Source: Pseudomonadota bacterium
Lineage (GTDB): Bacteria > Pseudomonadota > Gammaproteobacteria > Steroidobacterales > Steroidobacteraceae
DNA: 64,000 bases
Direction: 5' to 3'
Assembly (NCBI GenBank): GCA_018241445.1
Contig: JAFEDT010000006.1
Location: forward strand, 124,001-188,000
Part shown: positions 29,248-42,224 of the stretch, piece by piece
Numbering within the stretch: position 1 is the stretch's first letter
Layout: every line of letters starts with the position of its first letter
Notes under the pieces: generated by a model
Seen by the model: only the letters and a program-made list of their open reading frames with translations
What the model was told of the DNA's origin: nothing
The model's database searches: none
Program-made: the position numbers and the translations under genes

Positions 29248-29592
29248 CTAAAATACGGTTATGACCACAACAACCAACACGATCTGCCTGATTCCTTCTG
29301 AGTCGATGGCTACCGAAGCGGTGACCCGCTCGCCGGCGGCCATGTCCGAGAGTTGAAGTTCCCAATTTCCTTGCGCATTGCGGTCTGGCCCAGAAATCAA
29401 GTCGCCGCGCTTCAGAACGGATACTACTTGAGATGCAACAATGTGCCGCTCGTACATCCGGTCCAGAGCGTGCTCGGTGAACCTGTAGCAGCCTTCGGTC
29501 GCAAGATGGCGAACCAGGTCGATCGCCTGCTGCGCCGTCAGGCTTTGCGGCGTTCCCCATCGCCACGCTTCGACATCGACCACGTCACTCAT
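29248..29592 (-). CDS. DUF4258 protein, putative toxin
   Basis: A 114-residue protein with the DUF4258 pattern: YRFTEHALDRMYERHIVASQ (~41-60), VLKRGDLISGPDRNAQGNWE, and a very hydrophobic end (IRQIVLVVVVITVF). DUF4258 proteins resemble RelE/HigB-fold toxins and are usually paired with HTH genes, as here. ATG 29592 was chosen because the alternative TTG at 29598 lies inside the -10 element. The predicted transcript begins at or within a base or two of this ATG, so it may be leaderless. Confidence 0.78.
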   Translation of the reverse strand: MSDVVDVEAWRWGTPQSLTAQQAIDLVRHLATEGCYRFTEHALDRMYERHIVASQVVSVLKRGDLISGPDRNAQGNWELQLSDMAAGERVTASVAIDSEGIRQIVLVVVVITVF

Positions 29593-29597
29593 ATCCA

Positions 29598-29626
29598 ATA
29601 ATAATTATGGGTTATCGGGGTTTCAA
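29598..29626 (-). promoter_or_regulatory. Promoter of the DUF4258/HTH pair
   Basis: On the minus strand, TTGAAA (29626-29621), 17-nt spacer and TATTAT (29603-29598). The -10 ends 5 nt before the ATG at 29592, predicting a leaderless message. The surrounding DNA is AT-rich compared with the rest of the window. Confidence 0.65.
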
Positions 29627-29694
29627 GAAAACTGCCCTGAAATGGGTCAAGAATCACATGCAAGAAAACGCCGACGTTCAGGTACGGCTCTGGG

Positions 29695-29714
29695 CAGAGT
29701 TTATGTAAACTCTG
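29695..29714. promoter_or_regulatory. 20-bp palindromic operator candidate upstream of hsdM
   Basis: Perfect 9-bp arms, CAGAGTTTA at 29695-29703 and TAAACTCTG at 29706-29714, around a TG centre. It ends 3 nt before the hsdM -35 and lies about 70 nt upstream of the TA promoter. Its size and symmetry suit a dimeric XRE-type repressor; both the HTH-fused HsdM and the HTH antitoxin are possible ligands. Confidence 0.65.
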
Positions 29715-29717
29715 TAC

Positions 29718-29748
29718 TTGACACGAATATGCGATATAGCAAATATCG
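29718..29748 (+). promoter_or_regulatory. hsdM promoter with overlapping inverted repeat
   Basis: TTGACA (29718-29723), 17-nt spacer, weak -10 AAATAT (29741-29746). A second inverted repeat, CGATAT (29732-29737) and ATATCG (29743-29748) with a 5-nt centre, covers the spacer and -10. The ATG at 29754 comes 7 nt after the -10 and has no ribosome site, so the transcript is predicted to be leaderless or nearly so. Confidence 0.6.
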
Positions 29749-29753
29749 TAAAC

Positions 29754-31591
<1,838 letters not shown>

Positions 31592-31595
<4 letters not shown>

Positions 31596-32851
31596 GCGAG
31601 GCATGGGCTACCGCCTCTGTCGCCGATTGCCTTGTTCCGGTTCCCACTGCGGGCAGGAGCAAGGTGCAGGCGCGTGACTACAAGCCGTCCGGTCGTTTCC
31701 CGGTCATTGACCAGGGGCAGGAACACGTCGCAGGCTGGACGGATGACGCAAGCGCTGTCATCGACGCGCCGCTACCCCTGGTTGTATTTGGCGACCACAC
31801 GCGAGCCTTCAAGTTTCTGGATAAACCGTTTGCACGGGGTGCGGACGGAACACAACTGCTACGGCCCAAGCCAAACATCGATCCGCTGTTCTTCTTCTAC
31901 GCCTGCCGCGCTATCGATCTGCCTGCGCGCGGCTACAATCGGCATTTCACGGTCCTGAAAGAACAGGAACTGTCCTATCCGGCCGACGCAAACGAGCAGA
32001 AGGCAGTTGCCAGTGTTCTCCGAAAATCCGAATCGGTGCTGCAACAGCAGACGGCGCTGCTCGACAATCTGCAAGAACTCAAACGCGCCGCCATGCGCGA
32101 GCTGTTCACGCGCGGCCTGCGCGGCGAGGCACAGACGGAAACTGAGATCGGACTGATGCCGGAGAGCTGGGCGGAAGTATCCATCGCGGACTTGGGCGAG
32201 GTTATCACTGGCACTACGCCCCCTACGAAGGAGCGCACCTACTACGACGGCGGAAACATACCTTTCATTTCGCCGGGGGACATCGAACACGGAGCCCCCA
32301 TTTCTTCGACGGAGAAGTTCATTACGGACTCCGGCCTCGCGGCTGCACGCGCAATTCCCGCGGGCACAACGTGCGTGGTGTGCATTGGCTCAACCATCGG
32401 CAAGGTAGGGCGTACCACAGCTGCAGCCTGCGCCACAAATCAGCAAATCAACGCAATCGTTCCAGGCGCTCGCTTTGATCTGAGCTACCTTTCGCACCTG
32501 CTCACTTATCACTCTGGCGTTGTGCGCACTGCAGCTTCGCCCAGTCCGGTTCCGATTCTGAGCAAGGGTGCGTTCGAGAAGCTCATCCTGTTTACATCGA
32601 CGAATCACGATGAGCAAAAGGAGATTGCGGCCATCCTTGACGCCCTCGACCGCAAAATCGCCGTACATCGGCAAAAGCGCGCAGTCCTGGAAGATCTGTT
32701 CAAATCCCTGCTGCACAAGCTGATGACTGGCGAAATCCGCGTCGGCGATCTCGATCTATCCGCGCTTGGCGGTACGACTTCCCTCATGAATCCGGGAACC
32801 GCCGAACCCAAGGGCGATTTTCAACCGCGTGCCGGAGGAGCCTCAGCATGA
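31592..32851 (+). CDS. hsdS: Type I restriction-modification specificity subunit HsdS
   Basis: A 419-residue protein with two target-recognition domains. The first (~1-130) is followed by a central conserved helix ([37 protein letters not shown], ~134-180). The second (~190-350, ending [11 protein letters not shown]) is followed by a matching C-terminal helix ([20 protein letters not shown]). The tail after [14 protein letters not shown] (~392-419) reads [19 protein letters not shown] and is duplicated behind dinD. ATGA overlaps link it to hsdM and dinD. The recognised DNA sequence cannot be predicted by eye. Confidence 0.92.
32761..32815 (+). repeat. 55-nt direct repeat, copy 1 (hsdS 3' end)
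   Basis: Matches 33725-33779 without gaps at 47 of 55 positions. Both copies are read in the same codon phase, encoding [18 protein letters not shown] here and [18 protein letters not shown] in the second copy. The copies flank dinD. Confidence 0.9.
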
Positions 32852-33711
32852 AGAAGGAACTGATCCAGAAGCTGCACAAGAGCTTCGAGGATTGCGCGCA
32901 CGAGCGCGACGGCGTGGATTTCTGGCTGGCCCGCGAGCTCCAGGAGCTACTGGGATACACGCAGTGGCGCAACTTCGAGGTTGTCATCGACCGCGCGAAG
33001 ATCGCCTGCGGGAAAGCTGGGCAGGCAGTGCCGGATCATTTTGCGGACGTCAGCAAAATGATCGGCCTGGCCAAGGGGGCGCACAGGGAAATCGCCGACC
33101 TGGCGCTCACCCGCTACGCCTGCTACCTGATCGCCCAGAACGGCGATCCGCGCAAGGATGCCATAGCCTTCGCCATGACCTACTTTGCGGTGCAGACGCG
33201 CAAGCAGGAGTTGATCGAGACGCGCATCGCGGAATGGGAGCGGCTGCAGGCGCGTGAGAAGCTGACCCTCTCGCAGAAGGAGCTGTCCGGCGTGCTCTAC
33301 GAGCGCGGCATCGACAGCCAGGGTTTCGGTCGCATCCTGAGCAAGGGCGACGCGGCCCTGTTTGGCGGGATGACGACACAGGACATGAAGGACCGGCTGG
33401 CCGTCCCCGAGGGCCGTCCGCTGGCGGACTTCCTGCCCACCATCACGATCAAGGCGAAGGACTTCGCCAACGAGATCACCAATACGCAGGTCAAGCAGCA
33501 GGACTTGCAGGGCGAAACCGGCATCACCCAGGAGCACGTCAAGAACAACCGCGACGTACGCAAGCTGCTTACCGAACGCAACATCGTTCCGGAAAGCCTG
33601 CCCGCCGCCGAGGACGTCAAGAAGCTCGAACGGCGCTTGAGGTCCGACGAAAAGAAGCTGCCGAAGCAGGTGCCAGGGCTGGGCGACAAAAGCACCAAAC
33701 ATCGCTTATGA
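32848..33711 (+). CDS. dinD: DNA-damage-inducible protein D (DinD) homologue
   Basis: A 287-residue protein alignable with E. coli Din[21 protein letters not shown] (~25-44), [40 protein letters not shown] and [15 protein letters not shown]. The first ~110 residues resemble the BRO-N fold. DinD is an SOS-induced inhibitor of RecA strand exchange. Here it is inserted between hsdS and hsdR, coupled to hsdS by ATGA and to the next small frame by another ATGA, and bracketed by a duplicated hsdS tail. A role in limiting RecA processing of cleaved DNA is an inference. GGAGGA precedes its start. Confidence 0.88.
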   Translation: MKKELIQKLHKSFEDCAHERDGVDFWLARELQELLGYTQWRNFEVVIDRAKIACGKAGQAVPDHFADVSKMIGLAKGAHREIADLALTRYACYLIAQNGDPRKDAIAFAMTYFAVQTRKQELIETRIAEWERLQAREKLTLSQKELSGVLYERGIDSQGFGRILSKGDAALFGGMTTQDMKDRLAVPEGRPLADFLPTITIKAKDFANEITNTQVKQQDLQGETGITQEHVKNNRDVRKLLTERNIVPESLPAAEDVKKLERRLRSDEKKLPKQVPGLGDKSTKHRL

Positions 33712-33829
33712 TGCCGTCTTCATCCGCCCTTGGCAGTACGCCTTCCCTCGATAAACCGGGAACTGCCGAACCCAAGGGCTTTTCTCTTTCAGCGACGCCA
33801 GAGCCCCGATCCGCCACAGGGGTCGGGCA

Positions 33830-33833
<4 letters not shown>
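33708..33833 (+). CDS. 41-residue bridging microORF, copy of the HsdS C-terminus
   Basis: A small frame starting ATG-ATG on the dinD stop (ATGA) and ending with TGA on the hsdR start (ATGA). It encodes [18 protein letters not shown] and continues [17 protein letters not shown]; residues 7-24 match the HsdS tail (14 of 18 identical). There is no ribosome site of its own, so it would be translated only by coupling from dinD. Simplest reading: it is the original hsdS 3' end, left in place when dinD was inserted, and it now carries ribosomes across to hsdR. Whether the peptide does anything is unknown. Confidence 0.6.
33725..33779 (+). repeat. 55-nt direct repeat, copy 2 (dinD-hsdR gap)
   Basis: Second copy of 32761-32815 (47 of 55 identical). 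Recombination between the copies would delete 964 bp, exactly removing dinD, and join hsdS in frame to an end that still overlaps hsdR by ATGA. Confidence 0.9.
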
Positions 33834-36768
<2,935 letters not shown>

Positions 36769-36772
<4 letters not shown>

Positions 36773-37074
36773 AGTCGTCGCTGTACCCCGCGCAGGAGCT
36801 GCGCCGGCGCACCCAAGCCTGGGCACTGAAACTCAAGGTCAATCCGCGGGTCGTGCGGGTGCAGGTCATGCGCCGCAAGTGGGGCTCGTGTTCCTCGGCA
36901 GGCACCGTGACCCTGGCCACCGACCTGCTCGACCTGGATCCGCGGTTCCAGGATTACGTGATCGTCCACGAACTGCTGCACCTGCGATTGCCGACGCACG
37001 GGCGTGTGTTCAAGGCTCTCATGAGCGCGCATATTCCAGACTGGAGAGTCATGGAGGATCGGGGTTACCGGTAG
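36769..37074 (+). CDS. Short YgjP/DUF45-type metallopeptidase
   Basis: A 101-residue protein with the zinc motif [16 protein letters not shown] (HE-x2-H, third His in PTHG) preceded by [20 protein letters not shown], the standard core of the YgjP (DUF45/M48-like) family. It is about half the length of free-standing YgjP proteins, so it is a minimal catalytic domain. An ATGA overlap fuses it to the restriction operon, a position where such genes recur in type I systems. A role in processing restriction subunits is possible but unproven. Confidence 0.82.
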
Positions 37075-37190
37075 CTGACGCCGGCTCCGCTCGCGCCTGC
37101 GCTTGTACCTTCGCTCGCGCTTGTGCTTGCGCTTGCCGGCCCGCGGTTGCGGAGTACATTCCTGAGGCACAGCACTTCAGGGGGACACCT

Positions 37191-38510
37191 ATGCGCCGTG
37201 AATACCGTATGCTGATCGTCGCTGTTCTGTGTCTGCTGTCCGGCTGCCTCACGGCTGGCGCGTGGGCGGACGAAACCTGCAATTCACCCTACATGAGCAA
37301 TCTCATCAAGGGCCAGGAGGACTATGTCCACGTCTGGACCCTGGGGGTGGAGGGACTCGGCGACGGCTCCGACAAGCTGGTCACCATCGACGCCAACCCC
37401 CGTTCCGCGACCTACGGCAAGGTCATCAACAGCCTCTCGGTCGGCGGGCGCGGCGAGGCCCATCACATGGGATTCACCGACGACCGGCGCTATCTGTGGG
37501 CGGGCGGTCTGGACGACAGCCGCATCTACGTATTCGACGTCGGCTCGAACCCCGCCAGGCCGCGCCTGATCCGCACCATCGCCAGCCTGCCGCAGCAGAC
37601 CGGCTACATCGGTCCGCACACCTTCTATGCCCTGCCGGGGCGCATGTTGATCTGTGCGCTTTCCAACACCCACGACAAGGGTGGCGTCACCGGGCTGGCG
37701 CTCTACAACAACAAGGGTGGTTTCATCTCGCGGCACCCGCTGCCGACCGGCATGGTCGGTGGCGTGCAGGGCGATGGCTACGGCTACGATGTCGCGGTCA
37801 ATCCGGCGCGCAACGTGTTGCTGACATCCAGCTTCGCCGGCTGGAACAATTACATGCGTGATCTGCCGGCGCTGATCAAGGATCCGGCAGCCATGAAGCA
37901 TTTCGGCAACACCATGGTGGTGTGGAATCTGAAGTCGCTGCAACCCACCCAGGTGCTGAGCGTACCGGGAGCGCCGCTGGAGATCCGCTGGTCTCTCGCC
38001 CCGGGAGACAACTGGGCCATCACCGCCACCGCGCTGACCTCGAAGCTGTGGCTGATCGCGCCTGGCAAGGACGGCAGCTGGGGTGCGCACGATGTCGGCA
38101 CCATCGCAGATCCGGCCAAGGTTCCCCTGCCGGTCGACATCTCGATCACCGCCAGCGGCAAGGGGCTGTGGGTCAACACGTTCATGGACGGCATGACCCG
38201 CTACTTCGACCTGACCGATCCCTGGCACCCGCAGCAGACCTACCAGAAGCACACCGGCAGCCAGGTCAACATGGTCTCGCAGAGCTGGGACGGCAAGCGC
38301 GTCTACCTCACCTCGAGCCTGCTGTCGCACTGGGACAAGACCGGCGCCGACAACGAGCAGTTTCTGCGCGCCTTCAACTGGGACGGGCATGAGCTGACGC
38401 CGGCATTCGAGGTCGACTTCACCCGGGAAAAACTGGGGCGGCCGCATCACATGAAGTTCTCGGCCCGGGCCGGGAGCTCACAGTCGCTCGCGGCGCTGGT
38501 GTCGCGTTGA
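37191..38510 (+). CDS. mtoX: Periplasmic methanethiol oxidase (SBP56 family)
   Basis: A 439-residue SBP56-family protein (VGGRGEAHHMGFTDDRRYLW; YIGPHTFYALPGRMLICALS; QGDGYGYDVAVNPARNVLLT; GRPHHMKFS at the end) with several conserved His pairs for copper. The bacterial members (MtoX) oxidise methanethiol to formaldehyde, sulfide and peroxide in the periplasm and are commonly followed by a SCO1/SenC gene, as here. An N-terminal signal is clear (~1-26): it could be cleaved at AWA/DET or, since LSGC fits a lipobox, be lipidated. ATG 37191 has AGGGGG upstream. Confidence 0.87.
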   Translation: MRREYRMLIVAVLCLLSGCLTAGAWADETCNSPYMSNLIKGQEDYVHVWTLGVEGLGDGSDKLVTIDANPRSATYGKVINSLSVGGRGEAHHMGFTDDRRYLWAGGLDDSRIYVFDVGSNPARPRLIRTIASLPQQTGYIGPHTFYALPGRMLICALSNTHDKGGVTGLALYNNKGGFISRHPLPTGMVGGVQGDGYGYDVAVNPARNVLLTSSFAGWNNYMRDLPALIKDPAAMKHFGNTMVVWNLKSLQPTQVLSVPGAPLEIRWSLAPGDNWAITATALTSKLWLIAPGKDGSWGAHDVGTIADPAKVPLPVDISITASGKGLWVNTFMDGMTRYFDLTDPWHPQQTYQKHTGSQVNMVSQSWDGKRVYLTSSLLSHWDKTGADNEQFLRAFNWDGHELTPAFEVDFTREKLGRPHHMKFSARAGSSQSLAALVSR

Positions 38511-40612
38511 CTATGCGCGCCGCAGCCGCGGCCCGGGCCGGCTGCACGGCGCTGGGCCTGTCGCTGCTGGCCTGCGCTGCCGGAAGCGCCGTTGCGGCGG
38601 TCGACCCGCTGCCCGCCGCGGCGCCACGCCTGCAGTTCACCCCGCTGCCCGCCGGCAGCTACCGCTTGTGGCGGATCCAGCCGGTGGCCGACGCCACGCT
38701 GCTCGATGAACACGGCCAGCCCATTGCGCTGCGCGCCGTCACGCGCGGCAAGATCACGCTGTTCACGTTCTTCTACACCTACTGCATGGATCCGCTGGGC
38801 TGCCCGTTCGTGCGCGAAACGCTGCAAGCGCTGCGCGAGCGGATCCTCACCGACCACGCCCTGGCCGCTGCCGTCCGCTTCGTCGCTGTCAGCTGCGACC
38901 CAGGCAACGATACCCCGCCGGTCCTGCGCCGCTATGCCGCCGACTTCCAGCAGCCGGGCTTCGAGTGGCGCTTTCTGACGGCGCCGGACGTGGCGACCCT
39001 GCTGCCGGTGCTCGAGGACTTCGGGCAGGACGTGAGCGTGGACGTCGATGCGCTCGGCCGCCCGACCCGCACCCTGCACCACATGCTCAAGGTGTTCCTG
39101 ATCGACCCGCACGGTGAGGTGCGCGAGATCTACTCGCTCGCCTTCCTGCAGCCACCGGTGCTGTTCAACGACATCCGCACCCTGTATCTGGAGCGCCGTT
39201 CCGCGGCCGCCGGATACGGCCGCTGAGGGGGGCGTGGCCGTGGAGCGGGCCGCAGCCGCTGTCTCCTTCAGCGCCTGCCCCACCTGCCTGGCAGCGCGGC
39301 TGATCGTGTCCCGGCCGAACGGTGGCGATGGCGTGCCCGCTCCTTCCCGCATCAGGCATTTGCGAGGCACGTGCAGCTCGGACAGCATCGCGTCGCCTGC
39401 GCCGAAGGGCAATCCGGCGCAGCGATACATCGGTGCCGCGACCGCCTGTGCCAGCAGCAGTGCCACACTGACCGTGACCCACGCGCCGCCGATCACCCTG
39501 GCGGGCACCCGCCAGCCGCTGCGCAGCAACGCGTCGCCGCTCAGCGCGACAGCCAGACCCGACGCGGGCAAGGCCACCAGCACCTGCCAGAACATGATCG
39601 TGGTGGGAGAGATGGCGAAGGACAGCATCGCGGCGGCGAACATCGCCATGGCGTACAGGCGCAGCCAGGAACGGAGGTGAAGCTCCCTGTCTGTGCGCAG
39701 CAGCGAGCGCAGACGCCGCACGCCGCCCCGAAAAAACCGCCACTGCAGCCAGATGCTGGGGGCCAGCGTCAACTGCCCCAGCGCGGCCAGCAGCCAGAGC
39801 AGGGGCGCGAGGACTGCCCCCGGCGTGCCCAGCACAGCAGCCAGGTCGACGTCCTCCATCCGCTCCACGAAGTTGAGGCTCGGAAGTTTCAGCCAGTAGA
39901 GCAGTCCGCGCAGCACGGGGAACAGGTACAGGATGCCGCGAAACAGGAATCCCTTGCCGCCCGGCAGCAGCGCTGGATCCTGGTGCACCGCCCACACCCA
40001 CGGCAGCAGGCTGGCGGCGCAGGCCGCAAGGCCCAGCGCCGCGCCGGTCCAGCTGACCTTGAGGCGCCCCGACAGGCACAGCATCACAGTCAGGATGCAC
40101 AATACCGCCGCCGACGTGTGTACCTGGACCCCCAGTCCGAGCAACAGCACGTGCACCGCCGTGGTGCTGACTTCCCGCTCCTGCGCCATGCGTCGGGCGG
40201 TGGCGAGGTGCAGCACCGCGAATACGAACATGTAGTTCGGATCCCAGACATGCGCCGAGAAGTACAGGTGCCAGGGCGACAGCCACACAAACAGCAGCAG
40301 CAGGTGGCACCCCATCGTCGTCAGCGCGGGTCTCGCGACCCTCACGAGCAACAGGAAGGCGGCGGCGTTGGCGAGCAGCGTGCACAGCGCCGGCGAACGG
40401 TAATCGCCCCACAGGTACAGTGGCACGGCCACCAGCAGGCCGGTGATGCCCCCGGGTGAGTACCCTCCCGCGGAAGTGAGCATGCCGTGCGGCACCCACT
40501 CGTGCTGCCGCACCAGCCGCCACCCCAGGGCAAGCATCTGGTGTTGATCACCTCCGACCTGGGAGTTGACCACCATCAGCAGGCCGATACTCAGTCCCAG
40601 CGAGAACCACAT
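38447..40612 (-). CDS. Polytopic membrane protein, ArnT/GT39-like; 3' part antisense to the SCO gene
   Basis: From ATG 40612 the frame encodes about 460 residues with 9-11 membrane segments, an early loop (VGGDQHQMLALGWRLVRQHE) and SAHVWDPNYMFVFAVLHLAT, reminiscent of GT-C glycosyltransferases. A firm family was not recognised. The hydrophobic, protein-like part ends around 39230; beyond that the frame has no stop until 38447 and only mirrors the SCO gene, so the true end is uncertain (lost stop or frameshift). The start is also uncertain: GTG 40648 is an alternative and no ribosome site is obvious. Confidence 0.5.
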   Translation of the reverse strand: MWFSLGLSIGLLMVVNSQVGGDQHQMLALGWRLVRQHEWVPHGMLTSAGGYSPGGITGLLVAVPLYLWGDYRSPALCTLLANAAAFLLLVRVARPALTTMGCHLLLLFVWLSPWHLYFSAHVWDPNYMFVFAVLHLATARRMAQEREVSTTAVHVLLLGLGVQVHTSAAVLCILTVMLCLSGRLKVSWTGAALGLAACAASLLPWVWAVHQDPALLPGGKGFLFRGILYLFPVLRGLLYWLKLPSLNFVERMEDVDLAAVLGTPGAVLAPLLWLLAALGQLTLAPSIWLQWRFFRGGVRRLRSLLRTDRELHLRSWLRLYAMAMFAAAMLSFAISPTTIMFWQVLVALPASGLAVALSGDALLRSGWRVPARVIGGAWVTVSVALLLAQAVAAPMYRCAGLPFGAGDAMLSELHVPRKCLMREGAGTPSPPFGRDTISRAARQVGQALKETAAAARSTATPPSAAVSGGRGTALQIQGADVVEQHRWLQEGERVDLAHLTVRVDQEHLEHVVQGAGRAAERIDVHAHVLPEVLEHRQQGRHVRRRQKAPLEARLLEVGGIAAQDRRGIVAWVAADSDEADGSGQGVVGEDPLAQRLQRFAHERAAQRIHAVGVEEREQRDLAARDGAQRNGLAVFIEQRGVGHRLDPPQAVAAGGQRGELQAWRRGGQRVDRRNGASGSAGQQRQAQRRAAGPGRGCGAHSQRDTSAASDCELPARAENFM
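38513..39226 (+). CDS. SCO1/SenC-type copper chaperone with C-x5-C site
   Basis: A 237-residue exported thioredoxin-fold protein. A signal sequence (~1-29) is followed by ITLFTFFYTYC, VRFVAVSCDPGNDTPPVLRR and the downstream His (TLHHMLKVFLIDP, His ~190/191). The copper loop reads CMDPLGC: the two Cys are separated by five residues, not three as in typical SCO (CPxxC). It follows mtoX by 2 nt (or overlaps it if TTG 38507 is used) and probably delivers copper to MtoX. The whole gene lies antisense to a stop-less extension of the next gene. Confidence 0.85.
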   Translation: MRAAAAARAGCTALGLSLLACAAGSAVAAVDPLPAAAPRLQFTPLPAGSYRLWRIQPVADATLLDEHGQPIALRAVTRGKITLFTFFYTYCMDPLGCPFVRETLQALRERILTDHALAAAVRFVAVSCDPGNDTPPVLRRYAADFQQPGFEWRFLTAPDVATLLPVLEDFGQDVSVDVDALGRPTRTLHHMLKVFLIDPHGEVREIYSLAFLQPPVLFNDIRTLYLERRSAAAGYGR

Positions 40613-40693
40613 GAAAAATCGAAGACGCGTACTCCCCAGCGCCAACACGACCCGGCTGGAAGCGAGGGATTCGACCCGCGCGCCGAAGCCAAA

Positions 40694-40710
40694 GCGGGAG
40701 CGGCTCCCGC
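40694..40710. repeat. Short REP-like palindrome
   Basis: GCGGGAGC and GCTCCCGC flank a single central G, 80 nt upstream of the membrane-protein ATG. It resembles the cores of intergenic REP elements of high-GC gammaproteobacteria. The surrounding 40613-40842 shows no other feature. Confidence 0.45.
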
Positions 40711-40842
40711 GCTGCCCGGCAGCCAGGCCCAAACCAACAGCTGGGAGCGATACACCGGGCGCCTCGCCTGCAACCGCAGGCATGGGATCCTCGCCGGTTG
40801 CGGTACGGACCGCAGACCGACCCTTCGCTGGCAGACCCGCCG

Positions 40843-42189
40843 TCAGAACGAATACTCCGCCGCGAGCGTGTAGCGGTTACTGTCGTAGCTGTAGCGGGAG
40901 ATGTTCGAGGCGTTGTGGTGCAGCGTGTATTGCGCCGTCAACTGCAGACTGGAGCTGAGCCTGTAGGACAGGCCGACCTCGGCCGCGAGCCACTGATCGC
41001 GCCGCACACGCTGCTGCAGGATACCCGCCTCCAGGAAGACGTTAGGGTCACGATAGACGCTCCACCAGTAATCGGCGCGCGCGTAGACGGTGCTCCTGAG
41101 CGTCACGGGCCAGCGCACCTCGAAGTCCAGCTGCTGGCGCAGGGGCGAGGCGCTGAAGAACCGGACGCCGGATTGCAGGTCGCGCCGGCTGTTGAGGGTC
41201 AGCGTGTAGCCGAGTCCCAGAGTGACCGGATCGAGGCGCCAGCCGGCGTGAACGGCAAACTGCTGTCGCCAGCCAGAGAGGTAGCGGTAGCGCGCACCGC
41301 CTCCTATGCGCTCCAGGCGATAGCCGATGGACAACGTATCACGGCCAAACTGCCGTGCGCCGCCCAGGCTGAGCGCCCCCAGACTCTCGAGCTCGGCGCC
41401 GCCGAGCGTGACCGTGGACCCGGTGATGCCGGCCCGCAGACCCCAGTCTCCGGCCGGTAACCGGTAATCCAGCCCGGCGCGCGCCACCAGCAGATCGAAC
41501 GCGGACAGGCTCGGATACCGATCGGTGTACACGCTGCCCCGCCAGCCGAGACCGTCGCGCGCACCGCCCGTGAGCCGCCCGTTGAGCGAGGCGCCGGCGA
41601 AGTACATGGCCGAAGCGGCGTTCGCTGCCGTCAGCAGCGAATCCTGCGAGGTCAGCGAAACGTTGTCGTTATAGCCGCCGCCCGCGCGGACCAGACCTCC
41701 CCAGCGGTGGGAGCCCGCCCCCTGCAGACTCAATTGGGCGCGTGCCAGGTCGCGCAGCTGCGGATCCGCGGCGTGCGCCTCGACCTCGGACAGAAATTCC
41801 TGCGCAGTGCGGTCGCGCCTCGCGCGTCGGGCGATACGCCCGAGGTTGTAGCGCGCCAGGTCGGCGAACTTCGGATCCGACAGAAGACTCGAAAACTGCT
41901 CCGCTGCCTCGGCATCGCGCCCGAGCTTGAAGTAGGTCAGAGCGAGGTCGTAACGCAGGACAGGCGAGTTCAGCCCCTGCCGGCGCGCATCCAGGAAATG
42001 CCCGAGGGCCTGCTGTGTCTGCCCGTCGCGAAAACTGCGGATGCCGTCCTCCAGAGCGACACCCCCCGGGGCGGCAGTCTGGGTGGCGGGGGGTACTGCC
42101 GCACAACCCAGACTGCCGACGGTCGCCGCCAGGCCCGCGAGCACTGCGGTCCGGCGGGCCCGCGGCGGCTTTGCCGACCGCAGACTCAT
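40843..42189 (-). CDS. TPR / outer-membrane beta-barrel lipoprotein
   Basis: A 448-residue protein: lipoprotein-type signal (ATVGSLGCAAV, Cys ~29), TPR-like helices (~45-155: RSFRDGQTQQALGHFLDARR; VLRYDLALTYFKLGRDAEAA), then a C-terminal barrel (~160-448) rich in alternating strands and ending in aromatic Phe (AAEYSF), the usual barrel-targeting signal. This resembles surface lipoprotein assembly modifiers (Slam-like) and porin-type TPR proteins. Function unknown. It begins 35 nt after the small acidic protein gene in the same minus-strand series. Confidence 0.75.
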   Translation of the reverse strand: MSLRSAKPPRARRTAVLAGLAATVGSLGCAAVPPATQTAAPGGVALEDGIRSFRDGQTQQALGHFLDARRQGLNSPVLRYDLALTYFKLGRDAEAAEQFSSLLSDPKFADLARYNLGRIARRARRDRTAQEFLSEVEAHAADPQLRDLARAQLSLQGAGSHRWGGLVRAGGGYNDNVSLTSQDSLLTAANAASAMYFAGASLNGRLTGGARDGLGWRGSVYTDRYPSLSAFDLLVARAGLDYRLPAGDWGLRAGITGSTVTLGGAELESLGALSLGGARQFGRDTLSIGYRLERIGGGARYRYLSGWRQQFAVHAGWRLDPVTLGLGYTLTLNSRRDLQSGVRFFSASPLRQQLDFEVRWPVTLRSTVYARADYWWSVYRDPNVFLEAGILQQRVRRDQWLAAEVGLSYRLSSSLQLTAQYTLHHNASNISRYSYDSNRYTLAAEYSF

Positions 42190-42224
42190 CTGATCGCTCT
42201 CGCGGTCAAGGTCCCCGGCCCTTC

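Noticed and set aside
29593..29598. TTG at 29598 as start of the DUF4258 gene
   Set aside because: It lies inside the predicted -10 hexamer; the ATG at 29592 is the more likely start.
37078..37130. GC-rich imperfect repeats between the metallopeptidase and mtoX genes
   Set aside because: Short GCGCTTG-type repetition, too degenerate to call a defined element.
38507..38512. TTG at 38507 as start of the SCO gene (overlapping the mtoX stop)
   Set aside because: Possible, but ATG 38513 two codons later is simpler and changes nothing in the signal peptide.
39165..40523. 452-codon minus-strand frame within the membrane-protein gene
   Set aside because: Different frame of the same strand; Gly/Arg/Ala-rich, without the hydrophobic segments seen in the neighbouring frame.
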